This document shows, piece by piece, positions 16,444-24,394 of a DNA stretch of 64,000 nucleotides (position 1 is the stretch's first letter; every line of letters begins with the position of its first letter). The stretch is from Amycolatopsis echigonensis (GTDB lineage: Bacteria; Actinomycetota; Actinomycetes; Mycobacteriales; Pseudonocardiaceae), in contig NZ_JACJHR010000033.1 in the NCBI RefSeq assembly GCF_014174495.1, forward strand, positions 28,692 through 92,691, written 5' to 3'. The notes beneath the pieces were generated by a model. That model made no database searches, was not told where the DNA came from, and saw only the letters and a program-made list of their open reading frames with translations. The position numbers were made by a program, and so were the translations under genes.

Positions 16444-17730
16444 ATGCGCCGCCAGCCGAATTCGCCGCCCGACGTGGACCGCGCCACGCCCGCGCTCGTG
16501 CTGAAGCTCGACGCCAACGTGTTCCACCACGGCGGCCTCGGCGTGATCCGGTCGCTGGGCCGGCTCGGCGTCCCGGTCTACGCGGTGCAAGAGGAACGGT
16601 TCACGCCGGCCGGTGCTTCGCGTTATCTCAGCGGCGGATGGCGGTGGCGGCCCGGGACCGAGGACGCCGCACGGGTGCTGGCCGGTCTCTTGCGGATCAG
16701 CGAACGGATCGGCAAGCGCGCCGTCCTGTTGCCGACCGACGACGCCGGCGCGCTGTTCGTCGCCGAGTACCAGGCGAAGCTGCGCGAAGCCTTCCTGTTC
16801 CCCGAACCGGATCCGGGGCTCCCGGCGCTGCTCGCCGACAAGTACTCGCTGCACGAGATCTGCCTGCGGCTCGGCGTGCCCACGCCGGCGACCGCGCTCG
16901 CCCGCTCGTGGGACGAAGCGGAGGCCTTCTGCGCGGCGCACGGCTTTCCGGTGATCGCGAAACTGGTCCGCCCGTGGCGGCCGTCCGGCGCCGGTCGGAC
17001 GCGGAGCACGAATCTGGTGCGCACGCGCGAGGAACTGCGGGGACTGATGGAGCGCGCCGAGCTGATGCTCCAGGAGTACCTGCCCGGCGGCGCGGAGGCT
17101 GACTGGTTCTTCCACGGCTACTGCGACGAGCATTCGGTGTGCCGTCCGGCGTTCACCGGCCGCAAGCACCGGTCTTATCCGGCGGGGGCCGGGCTGACCG
17201 CGTTCGGCACCGCCGAGCCGAACGCCGAACTGAGCGACGCCGTCCAGACGATGCTCGAGCGGCTGTCCTACCGCGGGATCATGGACCTCGACCTCCGGCG
17301 GGACCCGCGCGACGGCCGGTACAAGCTGCTGGACTTCAACCCGCGGCTCGGCGCCCAGTTCCGGTTGTTCGCCGACGACGCCGGGGTGGACGTCGCGGTC
17401 GCCGCCCACCTGCACCTCACCGGCCGCGAGATCCCGGTCGGAAACCCGGTCCGGCGCGGGTTCCTCGTGGAGAACTACGACCCGTTCGCCGCGCTGGGCT
17501 CCTGGCGCCGCAGCCAGCTGCGGCCGGGCGACTGGCTGAGGTCCCTGCGCGAAGTCGACGAACTCGCCTGGTTCGCCCGCGACGACCTGGCGCCCTTCGG
17601 CCTGATGTGTGCCCGCCTGGCCTGGCGGATCCTGCGCCGTCCGTTCCCGGCCGCGCACCGGCCGGACGAACCGACCCCGAGACACCGCCGCGGCCGTGCC
17701 GCGGCGCAGCACCGGAAGGGGAACCGATGA
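16444..17730 (+). CDS. ATP-grasp carboxylate-amine ligase-like protein
   Basis: A 428-residue protein of the carbamoyl-phosphate-synthase-like ATP-grasp group. It has a pre-ATP-grasp N-terminal domain (HHGGLGVIRSLGRLGVPVYA), the lid region DKYSLHEICLRLGVPTP, an ATP-binding strand VIAKLVRPW, the segment LMLQEYLPGGAEADWFF and the magnesium-binding LLDFNPRLGAQFRLF. Similar proteins (D-aspartate ligase and sugar or amino-acid modifying ligases) join a carboxylate to an amine through an acyl phosphate. Its overlap with a flavoprotein gene inside an exopolysaccharide locus suggests that the pair makes or attaches a substituent. Substrate unknown. Confidence 0.8.
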   Translation: MRRQPNSPPDVDRATPALVLKLDANVFHHGGLGVIRSLGRLGVPVYAVQEERFTPAGASRYLSGGWRWRPGTEDAARVLAGLLRISERIGKRAVLLPTDDAGALFVAEYQAKLREAFLFPEPDPGLPALLADKYSLHEICLRLGVPTPATALARSWDEAEAFCAAHGFPVIAKLVRPWRPSGAGRTRSTNLVRTREELRGLMERAELMLQEYLPGGAEADWFFHGYCDEHSVCRPAFTGRKHRSYPAGAGLTAFGTAEPNAELSDAVQTMLERLSYRGIMDLDLRRDPRDGRYKLLDFNPRLGAQFRLFADDAGVDVAVAAHLHLTGREIPVGNPVRRGFLVENYDPFAALGSWRRSQLRPGDWLRSLREVDELAWFARDDLAPFGLMCARLAWRILRRPFPAAHRPDEPTPRHRRGRAAAQHRKGNR

Positions 17731-18914
17731 TCAGCCAACCCGAAGTCGTCGTAATCGGAGCGGGTCCGTACGGCCTGTCGATCGCCGCCCACTTGCGCGG
17801 CAAGGGCGTGCGGTTCCGGCACTTCGGGACGCCGATGCATCTGTGGCGCGATGCGATGCCGGAGGGGATGTTCCTGAAGTCCCAAGGCTTCGCGTCGAAT
17901 CTGTCCGATCCGGCCGGCACGCACACGCTCGCCGCGTTCTGCCGCGAGACCGGAAGGGAGTACGGCGACTACGGCGTCCCGGTTCCCCTCGACACGTTCG
18001 TCGCCTACGGCGACTGGTTCCGGGCCGCGCAGGCCGCCGGCCTCGAAGACCGGACGGTCGAGCGGATCACCGGCACCGGCGGCGGATACGAGCTCAAGGT
18101 CGACGACGGCGAGGTCGTCCGGACCCGGCACGTCGTGTGCGCGCCCGGTGTCCAGCACTTCGCGCACCTGCCGGCGGAATTCGCCCGGCTGCCCGAGCAG
18201 GTCTGCTCGCACAGCTCGGCGCACCGCGACCTCGGCCGGTTCCGCGGCAAGGACGTGATCGTGGTCGGGGCCGGTCAATCGGCGCTGGAAACCGCGACCC
18301 TGCTGCACGAACGCGGCGCCAGCGTCCGGCTCGTGGCGCGGGCCTCGAAGGTGGCGTGGAACGGCCCGCCGCTGCCGCCGGACCGCCCGCTCCTGCGCAA
18401 GCTGCGCGAACCCGAGGCGGGGCTCGGTTCCGGGTGGTCCACGTGGTTCTACTCGACGCGGCCGCGCGTGTACCGCTCGCTGCCGCCGCGGGTGCGGATC
18501 CGCCGGGCTCGTACCGCGCTCGGCCCCGCCGGAGCGTCGTGGCTGCGCACGCGCGCCGAGGGAGAGTTCCCGACCCTGCTCGGACGGTCGATCGTCGGCG
18601 GCGAGCCGGTCGCCGGCGGGGCCCGCCTGCGCCTGCGCGCCGCCGACGGCACGACCGAACAGCTCGAGACCGAACACGTCATCGCCGCTACCGGGTACCG
18701 TCCCGCCGTCGCGCACCTTTCGTTCCTCGACGATGCGCTGCAAGTGAAGCTGCGGCGGATCGGGGGAGCGCCGTGGGTCGACGGCGGGTTCCGGTCCAGC
18801 CTCCCCGGGCTGTGGTTCGCCGGACCGGTCGTCGCCAGTTCCTTCGGTCCGGTCATGCGCTTCGTTTACGGCGCGGACTACGCGGCCCGGACGGTCGCGA
18901 AGCAGTTCGGATGA
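17727..18914 (+). CDS. FAD-dependent monooxygenase-like oxidoreductase
   Basis: A 395-residue flavoprotein of the flavin-containing monooxygenase/lysine N-hydroxylase group. The FAD loop is VVVIGAGPYGLSIAAHL; the second dinucleotide loop for NADPH is VIVVGAGQSALETATLL; ATGYRP near residue 320 is the typical motif after the NADPH domain. It probably oxidises a small molecule or a sugar-linked amine; membership does not show which. It is translationally coupled on both sides (ATGA overlaps with the ATP-grasp gene and with the priming transferase), so it belongs to the polysaccharide operon. Confidence 0.82.
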   Translation: MISQPEVVVIGAGPYGLSIAAHLRGKGVRFRHFGTPMHLWRDAMPEGMFLKSQGFASNLSDPAGTHTLAAFCRETGREYGDYGVPVPLDTFVAYGDWFRAAQAAGLEDRTVERITGTGGGYELKVDDGEVVRTRHVVCAPGVQHFAHLPAEFARLPEQVCSHSSAHRDLGRFRGKDVIVVGAGQSALETATLLHERGASVRLVARASKVAWNGPPLPPDRPLLRKLREPEAGLGSGWSTWFYSTRPRVYRSLPPRVRIRRARTALGPAGASWLRTRAEGEFPTLLGRSIVGGEPVAGGARLRLRAADGTTEQLETEHVIAATGYRPAVAHLSFLDDALQVKLRRIGGAPWVDGGFRSSLPGLWFAGPVVASSFGPVMRFVYGADYAARTVAKQFG

Positions 18915-20284
18915 CGACCGAGGCGCCCGTTGCGCGCATCAGCCCGGACCGGCCCGGCATCGCGGAAATCCCGCGGCGCACCCGGCTCCGGACTTCGTTC
19001 GCGCGCACGGCCGCGCTGCCCGCGTGCGACGCGGGGGCCCTGTTCGCCGTGCTCGCGGCGACCGGCGGCCCGTGGTGGCCGAAGGTCGCTTACGCCGGCG
19101 CGGTGCTGGCGATCCTGCGTCTCGCCGGAACGCAGCGGCAGCGGATCTGCCTGCGCGTGTCCGACGAGCTGCCCTGGCTCGCCTTTGCCGTCGCGGTTCC
19201 GGCCGTGCCCTTCCGACTGGACTGGGGCACTGCGCTGATGGCCGGCACCGCGCTCGCCTTGGGGCGGTTCGCCTGCTTCGCGGCGGTGCGAGCGGCGCGA
19301 CGGCACCGGTGGGTGGCCGAGTCGGCGCTGCTCGTCGGCACCGGCGCTCTCGGTGTCGAAACCGGGCGGATCCTGGCCGCTCATCCCGAATACGGGCTGT
19401 GCCCGCTGGGGTTCGCCGACCGGCTTCCGCCCGGGCCGGAGTCGGAGCTCCCGCTGCTCGGCACGCTCGCCGACCTGCCCGGGCTCTGCGCGCGGCACCG
19501 GGTGCGGCAGGTGATCGTCTGCTTCCCGGCCGCGACCGACGCCGACCTGGCCGAGCTTTTCCGCACGAACCGGACCAGGCGCACGCGGGTGTCGGTCGTG
19601 CCGCGCCTGTACGAACTGGGCACCCGGATTCCCGCCCGGCACCGCGACGAGATCCATGCGATCCCGCTGCTCCCGCTCGCCTCGCCGCGCACCGGAAGGC
19701 TCGGCAGGAGGCTGTTCGACGTGGTCGCCGGTGGCGTCCTCTTCCTCGCGACGGCCCCGGTGCTCGCGGTGTTGATGCTCGCGTTGCTGGTGCGCCACGG
19801 CCGCCCCGTGCTGTTCCGGCAGGTCCGGCTCAGCCAGGACGGCCGCCCGGTCGCCGTCCTCAAGCTCCGCACCCTCGACGATCCTCGTCCGGACACCAGC
19901 TGGGCCGTGCGCGACGACAGCCGCGGCACCTTGCGCCACTGGCTGCGCGCGAGCCATTTCGACGAGTTGCCGCAGCTGTGGTGCGTGCTCCGCGGCAGCC
20001 TCTCGCTCGTGGGCCCGCGGCCGGAGCGGCCGTACTTCGCCGACCGGTTCGACCGGAGCGTTCCCGCGTACCGGCACCGCCACCGGGTGCCCGCCGGGGT
20101 GACCGGCTGGGCCCAGGTGCACGGACTCCACGGCGACACGTCGATCGCGCAGCGGGTCCGGTTCGACAACGCCTACATCGAACACCGCTCGCTCTGGACC
20201 GATCTGGTCATCCTCGTCCGCACCGCGGGCACCCCGTTCAGCGGTCTGCGCCGATCGCGCCGATCCGAAGGAGGAGAACCGTGA
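18911..20284 (+). CDS. Priming glycosyl-phosphotransferase (polyprenyl-phosphate sugar transferase)
   Basis: A 457-residue membrane enzyme of the WbaP/CpsE group that starts polymer subunits by moving a sugar-1-phosphate to undecaprenyl phosphate. The N-terminal part has several membrane segments and a CoA-binding-like Rossmann region (LLVGTGALGVETGRIL). After the re-entrant segment (RRLFDVVAGGVLFLATAPVLAVL) comes the catalytic core: LFRQVRLSQDG, VLKLRTL, LRASHFDELPQLW, SLVGPRPERPYF and PAGVTGWAQVHG. Its presence argues that at least one product of this locus is made on a lipid carrier. Confidence 0.92.
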   Translation: MTTEAPVARISPDRPGIAEIPRRTRLRTSFARTAALPACDAGALFAVLAATGGPWWPKVAYAGAVLAILRLAGTQRQRICLRVSDELPWLAFAVAVPAVPFRLDWGTALMAGTALALGRFACFAAVRAARRHRWVAESALLVGTGALGVETGRILAAHPEYGLCPLGFADRLPPGPESELPLLGTLADLPGLCARHRVRQVIVCFPAATDADLAELFRTNRTRRTRVSVVPRLYELGTRIPARHRDEIHAIPLLPLASPRTGRLGRRLFDVVAGGVLFLATAPVLAVLMLALLVRHGRPVLFRQVRLSQDGRPVAVLKLRTLDDPRPDTSWAVRDDSRGTLRHWLRASHFDELPQLWCVLRGSLSLVGPRPERPYFADRFDRSVPAYRHRHRVPAGVTGWAQVHGLHGDTSIAQRVRFDNAYIEHRSLWTDLVILVRTAGTPFSGLRRSRRSEGGEP

Positions 20285-21444
20285 GAGTTCTGCACGTCAT
20301 CACCGGGCTGGATGTGGGCGGCGCCGAACTGCAGGTCCGGATGCTGCTGCAGCACACCCGCAACGACGCGGAGGTGCTCGCGCTCTACAACCCGGCCAAG
20401 GTGGCCGCGATGATCCGCGAGGACGGCGGCCGGGTGCGGGACCTGCGGATGCGCCGCAACACCGAACTGTCCGCCGTGCTGCGGCTCGCGCGGCTGATAA
20501 GCACCGAGAAGATCGACGTCGTGCACGTCCACCTGTACCGGGCGTGCCTTTACGGCCGGGTCGCCGCGTGGCTCGCCCGCACGCCGGTAGTCGTCACCAG
20601 CGAGCACTCGATCGGCGAGACCCACATCGAGCGCCGCCGGATGACCGCGGGCGTGCGCGCGCTGTACCTCGCCACCGACCTGTTCTCCGACGCCACGATC
20701 GCGGTGTCGGAAACCGTGCGCGAGCGGCTCGTGAAATGGGGCGTGCGGGAACGCAAGATCGTCACGATTCCCAACGGGCTGGAGTTCGAGGGCCTGGTGT
20801 TCGACCCGGTGCGCCGGCGGGACGCCCGCAGCGGGTTCGGAATCGACCAGGACGCGTTCGTGCTCGGCGTGATGGGCAGGCTGGACGCCGCCAAGCGGAT
20901 CGAGATCGCGATCGAGGCCGCCGCTCCGCTGCTCGGCGAGAAGTGCAAGATGCTGATCGTCGGCCAGGGCGCGGACCGGGAACGCCTGGAAGGGATCGCG
21001 GCCGTGGCCGGCGTCGCCGACCACGTGCTCTTCGCCGGCTACCAGGCCGACGGCCTCGCCATGCTGTCCGCGCTCGACCTTTACGTTTCCACCTCCGCGC
21101 AGGAGACGTTCGGCCTGTCGGTGCTGGAGGCGCTGGCGAACGGGATGCCGGCGCTGTTCACCGCCTGCCCCGCGCTCGACGGCATCGCCACCGAGCGGGC
21201 ACGGCAGGTTCCCGGGGGAGTGGCCGACCTGCGGGCGGAGATCCGCAAGGAGATCGAAGCCGGGCCGCGCCCGCGCGAGACGGTGCCCGCGGTCGTCGAC
21301 CGGTACGGCATGGCCTCGGTCGCGGCTCGCATCGACGACCTCTACGACGACCTCGCCGCCGCGCGGCGCAAGCGGTTCCGGCTGCGCCGCCGGCCCAGCG
21401 GTCCCGCGATCGGAGGAGACCGTGCTCATGTCCGTGCACGATGA
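20281..21444 (+). CDS. GT4-family glycosyltransferase
   Basis: A 387-residue GT-B enzyme: VLHVITGLDVGGAELQVRML at the N terminus (the glycine-rich acceptor loop), VVHVHLYRACLYGR, VTSEHSIGE, ATIAVSETVRERLV, IVTIPNGLEFE, then GVMGRLDAAKRIE and STSAQETFGLSVLEALANG (E-x7-E). It most likely adds the next sugar onto the lipid-linked primer made by the preceding gene, to which it is coupled by a four-base overlap. The donor is not predictable. Confidence 0.9.
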   Translation: MRVLHVITGLDVGGAELQVRMLLQHTRNDAEVLALYNPAKVAAMIREDGGRVRDLRMRRNTELSAVLRLARLISTEKIDVVHVHLYRACLYGRVAAWLARTPVVVTSEHSIGETHIERRRMTAGVRALYLATDLFSDATIAVSETVRERLVKWGVRERKIVTIPNGLEFEGLVFDPVRRRDARSGFGIDQDAFVLGVMGRLDAAKRIEIAIEAAAPLLGEKCKMLIVGQGADRERLEGIAAVAGVADHVLFAGYQADGLAMLSALDLYVSTSAQETFGLSVLEALANGMPALFTACPALDGIATERARQVPGGVADLRAEIRKEIEAGPRPRETVPAVVDRYGMASVAARIDDLYDDLAAARRKRFRLRRRPSGPAIGGDRAHVRAR

Positions 21445-22228
21445 TTTCGGAGTGCGCGCCGCGCATCGTGACGAGATGACCCCGGTGCGGCTTTTCCTCG
21501 TCGACGACCACCAGATGCTGCGCGACGCGCTGGCCGCGCGGCTGTCGCTCGCGCCGGGGGTCTGCGTGGTCGGCGGGGCGGCCGTGCACGACCCGGCGCT
21601 GCTGGAACGGATGGGCGGGTCGCGCCCCGATGTCGCGACCGTCGAGATCGGGCACTGCGGCGGCGATCCCGGGGAACTGCTCGGCCGGCTGGCCGAGGAA
21701 TTCCCGCACCTGTCCGTCGTGGTGCTGACCGATCGCACCGAAACCGACCTGGCGGTCGTCGCCGCCAAGGCGGGCGCGATCGCCTGGGTGCCGAAGAACA
21801 GCACGATCGAGCATCTCGTGTCGGTCCTGCACGCCGCGGGACTCGGGCAAGGCACGTATCCGGCGGTGCATCTGGGCGAGGTGCTGCGCGCGTTGCGCGA
21901 CGACGTCCGCCGGGCCCGTGACCGCAGCGGCCCGCTGGACATGCTGAGCCAGCGGGAGCGCGAGGTGCTGGCCAGCATGGTCGACGGCAAGCGGCGCTCC
22001 GAGATCGCGCGGGAACTCTGCGTCTCGACCAACACGGTCCGGACCCACACGCACAAGATCCTCACCAAGCTCGGCGTCGGCAGCAGCCTCGAGGCGGTCC
22101 GGGTCGCGGTGTCCTCGGGAATGCGGCCCGCGGCGAACGCGCGACCGCGCGGTCACGGAAGGCAGTCGTGCGACGGATCGGCGGACGGGCAACCGGTTCG
22201 CGGTCGTAACGGCGCTCGTCCTGCTTGA
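21428..22228 (+). CDS. LuxR-family regulator with an atypical receiver (no phospho-acceptor Asp)
   Basis: A protein of about 266 residues with a receiver-like domain and a C-terminal LuxR helix-turn-helix (LSQREREVLASMVDGKRRSEIA, then TVRTHTHKILTKLGVGSS). The receiver has the acidic pair (LFLVDDHQM) and the lysine (WVPKNST), but the phospho-acceptor position reads DVATVEIGHC, with glutamate (about residue 73) for aspartate. Glu can mimic phospho-Asp, so it may be active without a kinase. The start is uncertain: ATG 21428 is nine bases after AGGAG, GTG 21422 is three bases after, and ATG 21476 would begin directly at the receiver. It overlaps the glycosyltransferase gene and is the natural regulator of the polysaccharide genes on either side. 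Confidence 0.85.
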   Translation: MSVHDDFGVRAAHRDEMTPVRLFLVDDHQMLRDALAARLSLAPGVCVVGGAAVHDPALLERMGGSRPDVATVEIGHCGGDPGELLGRLAEEFPHLSVVVLTDRTETDLAVVAAKAGAIAWVPKNSTIEHLVSVLHAAGLGQGTYPAVHLGEVLRALRDDVRRARDRSGPLDMLSQREREVLASMVDGKRRSEIARELCVSTNTVRTHTHKILTKLGVGSSLEAVRVAVSSGMRPAANARPRGHGRQSCDGSADGQPVRGRNGARPA

Positions 22229-22334
22229 TGAGCCGCGTCGCGCCGCACGCGCCTAGCGTCGCACGGAAGACCGGTTCCCGCGGACCGCGAATGCCGTTCG
22301 GCCGACTTTCGACACAGTGGGAGAAGGAGTTGGC

Positions 22335-24380
22335 GTGAAGTATCTCAGGAAATGGCGCCCGGCTGCCGCTCTGGCGCTGGCGCTCGGATGCAGCTGCGGA
22401 TTCGTCGTGGCGCCGGGCATCGCGGCCGCGGCGGGGCCGCCGCGGGTCGACTTGAACGTCCTCGTCGTCACCGACGGTTCGCCCTGGGTGGAGGGCCTCC
22501 GGCAGCAGATGGCGTCCGAAGGCGTCGCCACCACGGTGGTCGACCTCAACAACAGCGCCCGCCCGGTCATCACCAGCGGGTTCCTCGCCGACACCCTCTC
22601 CGACGGCACGCCGCACGCGAAGTTCGAAGGCGTTGTGCTGCCCAGCGATTCGCCGGCCGGGTTGTCCGCGGACGAGCGGACCGCGCTGACGAACTACGAA
22701 ACCGGGTACGCGGTGCGCGAGGTGGACAGCTACGTCTACCCGACCGCGAACGTCGGCATGAACGCGCCGGCCTACGCCGGGTCGCTCGACGGCGTCAACG
22801 CCACGGTCACCGCTGCCGCGCGCGCGGACGCGTTCCGTTACCTTAAAGGAACTTTCGCCTTCGACGGCCAGCCCGGCGGCCCGCTGTCCTACGGCTATCT
22901 GGGGCAACCGCTCGCGAACACCGCGACGTCGTCCTTCACGTCGTTCCTGACCGCGCCGATCCCCGGCTCGGCCACCACCGGAACGCTCGCCGGCGTGTAC
23001 ACCACCGGCAACCGGCAGCAGCTGGAGATCAGCTTCGGCTACAACTACTACCAAGGCCAGTTCCGGTATCTGGCGCACGGCATCGTCGACTGGGTGACCA
23101 AGGGCGTCCACTTCGGATACTGGCGCAACTACTTCAGCGTCAACATCGACGACGTCTTCAACTACGACGCGATCTGGAGCGACGTCGGGAAGTGCACCCC
23201 CGGCGACGGGACCTGCCCGGCCGGCACGCCGGACACCACGCCAGCGCGGATGTCCGCGACCGACGCTTCGTACGCCGCCCAATGGGAGCAGCAGAACACC
23301 TTCACGCTCGACATGCTGTACAACGGCGGCGCCTCGGTGCAGTACCTCGCCGACAACGGCGCGCTGCTCGACCCGCTGCTGCTGCAGTTCCAGCTGCAGG
23401 GCGTCAACCAGTTCCGCTGGGTCAACCACACCTACACCCACCAGTTCCTCGGCTGTCAGCAGGACTTCACGGTGATTCCGTGGCGGTGCGCGACCGATTC
23501 CAGCGGGAACATCCTCTGGGTGCCCTCGTCGACCATCAACAGCGAAATCAAGCAGAACATCCAGTGGGCCAAGCAGAACGGGATCCCGGTGCGCGGCGGC
23601 GAGCTGGTCGCCGGGGAGCACTCGGGCACGTTCATCCTGCCCCAGCAACCGGTCGACAACCCCAACTTCGACGCGGCGCTGGGCCCGGACGGGGTCAAGT
23701 GGCTCGGGCTGGACGCTTCCCGCGAAGCGAACCAGCGGGCCGTCGGCGCGGCGCTCGGCGTGCCGCGGCACCCGGTCAACGTGTTCTACAACGTCGCCAC
23801 CAAGGCGCAGGAGGTCTCCGAGTACAACTGGATCTACACCTCCACCGCCAACGGCGGCAGCGGAATCTGCCAGAACAGCACGACCAGCACCTGCATCGCA
23901 CCGCTCGACCCGAGCACCGGATGGGATTCCTACATCCTGCCGCAGTCGATCCAGATCGCACTGAGCACCGTGCTGCAGAACGACCCGCGGCCGTACTACA
24001 TGCACCAGTCGAACCTGACCCAGGACCGCCTGGCGCTGCAGTTCACGAGCGGCCTGTTGTCGGCTTACCGCACTGTCTTCGCGACGAGCACGCCGGTCGT
24101 CAACGCGACGATGACCCAGGAAGGACAGGCGCTGCAGTCCCAGAGCCAGTGGACCGCGACGCAGAACGCCGGCACGGTGACCGGCTACGTCCAGGGCACG
24201 TCGGTCGTCGTCACCGGGCCGGCGGGCACGTCGGCGCCGCTCACCGCCCCGGCCCAGACCAAACAGGGCAGCCCGGCCTACGGCAACGCCTATGCCGGGG
24301 AACGGTCGGCGTACCCCACGCTCGGCTCCTCCCCGCTGGTGCTGACCCTGCCGTCCACCCCGTTCCCGACCTCGCCGTAA
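22335..24380 (+). CDS. Secreted Agd3-like polysaccharide deacetylase (CE18-type)
   Basis: A 681-residue exported protein: basic start (KYLRKWR), hydrophobic core (AAALALALGCSCGFVV) and a signal-peptidase-like AAAAGPP. After an N-terminal region that begins VDLNVLVVTDGS, a NodB-like domain follows with a metal-binding acidic pair in NYFSVNIDDVFNYDAIW (Asp 272/273) and the histidine motif WVNHTYTHQFLG (365-369). These are motifs 1 and 2 of a metal-dependent deacetylase, embedded in a long protein like Aspergillus Agd3, which deacetylates galactosaminogalactan. I infer removal of N-acetyl groups from exported GalNAc polymer. GTG 22335 lies five bases after GAAGGAG. It is the first gene of the operon that ends with the GH114 gene. 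Confidence 0.78.
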   Translation: MKYLRKWRPAAALALALGCSCGFVVAPGIAAAAGPPRVDLNVLVVTDGSPWVEGLRQQMASEGVATTVVDLNNSARPVITSGFLADTLSDGTPHAKFEGVVLPSDSPAGLSADERTALTNYETGYAVREVDSYVYPTANVGMNAPAYAGSLDGVNATVTAAARADAFRYLKGTFAFDGQPGGPLSYGYLGQPLANTATSSFTSFLTAPIPGSATTGTLAGVYTTGNRQQLEISFGYNYYQGQFRYLAHGIVDWVTKGVHFGYWRNYFSVNIDDVFNYDAIWSDVGKCTPGDGTCPAGTPDTTPARMSATDASYAAQWEQQNTFTLDMLYNGGASVQYLADNGALLDPLLLQFQLQGVNQFRWVNHTYTHQFLGCQQDFTVIPWRCATDSSGNILWVPSSTINSEIKQNIQWAKQNGIPVRGGELVAGEHSGTFILPQQPVDNPNFDAALGPDGVKWLGLDASREANQRAVGAALGVPRHPVNVFYNVATKAQEVSEYNWIYTSTANGGSGICQNSTTSTCIAPLDPSTGWDSYILPQSIQIALSTVLQNDPRPYYMHQSNLTQDRLALQFTSGLLSAYRTVFATSTPVVNATMTQEGQALQSQSQWTATQNAGTVTGYVQGTSVVVTGPAGTSAPLTAPAQTKQGSPAYGNAYAGERSAYPTLGSSPLVLTLPSTPFPTSP

Positions 24381-24394
24381 GACAGGAGCCGGCG

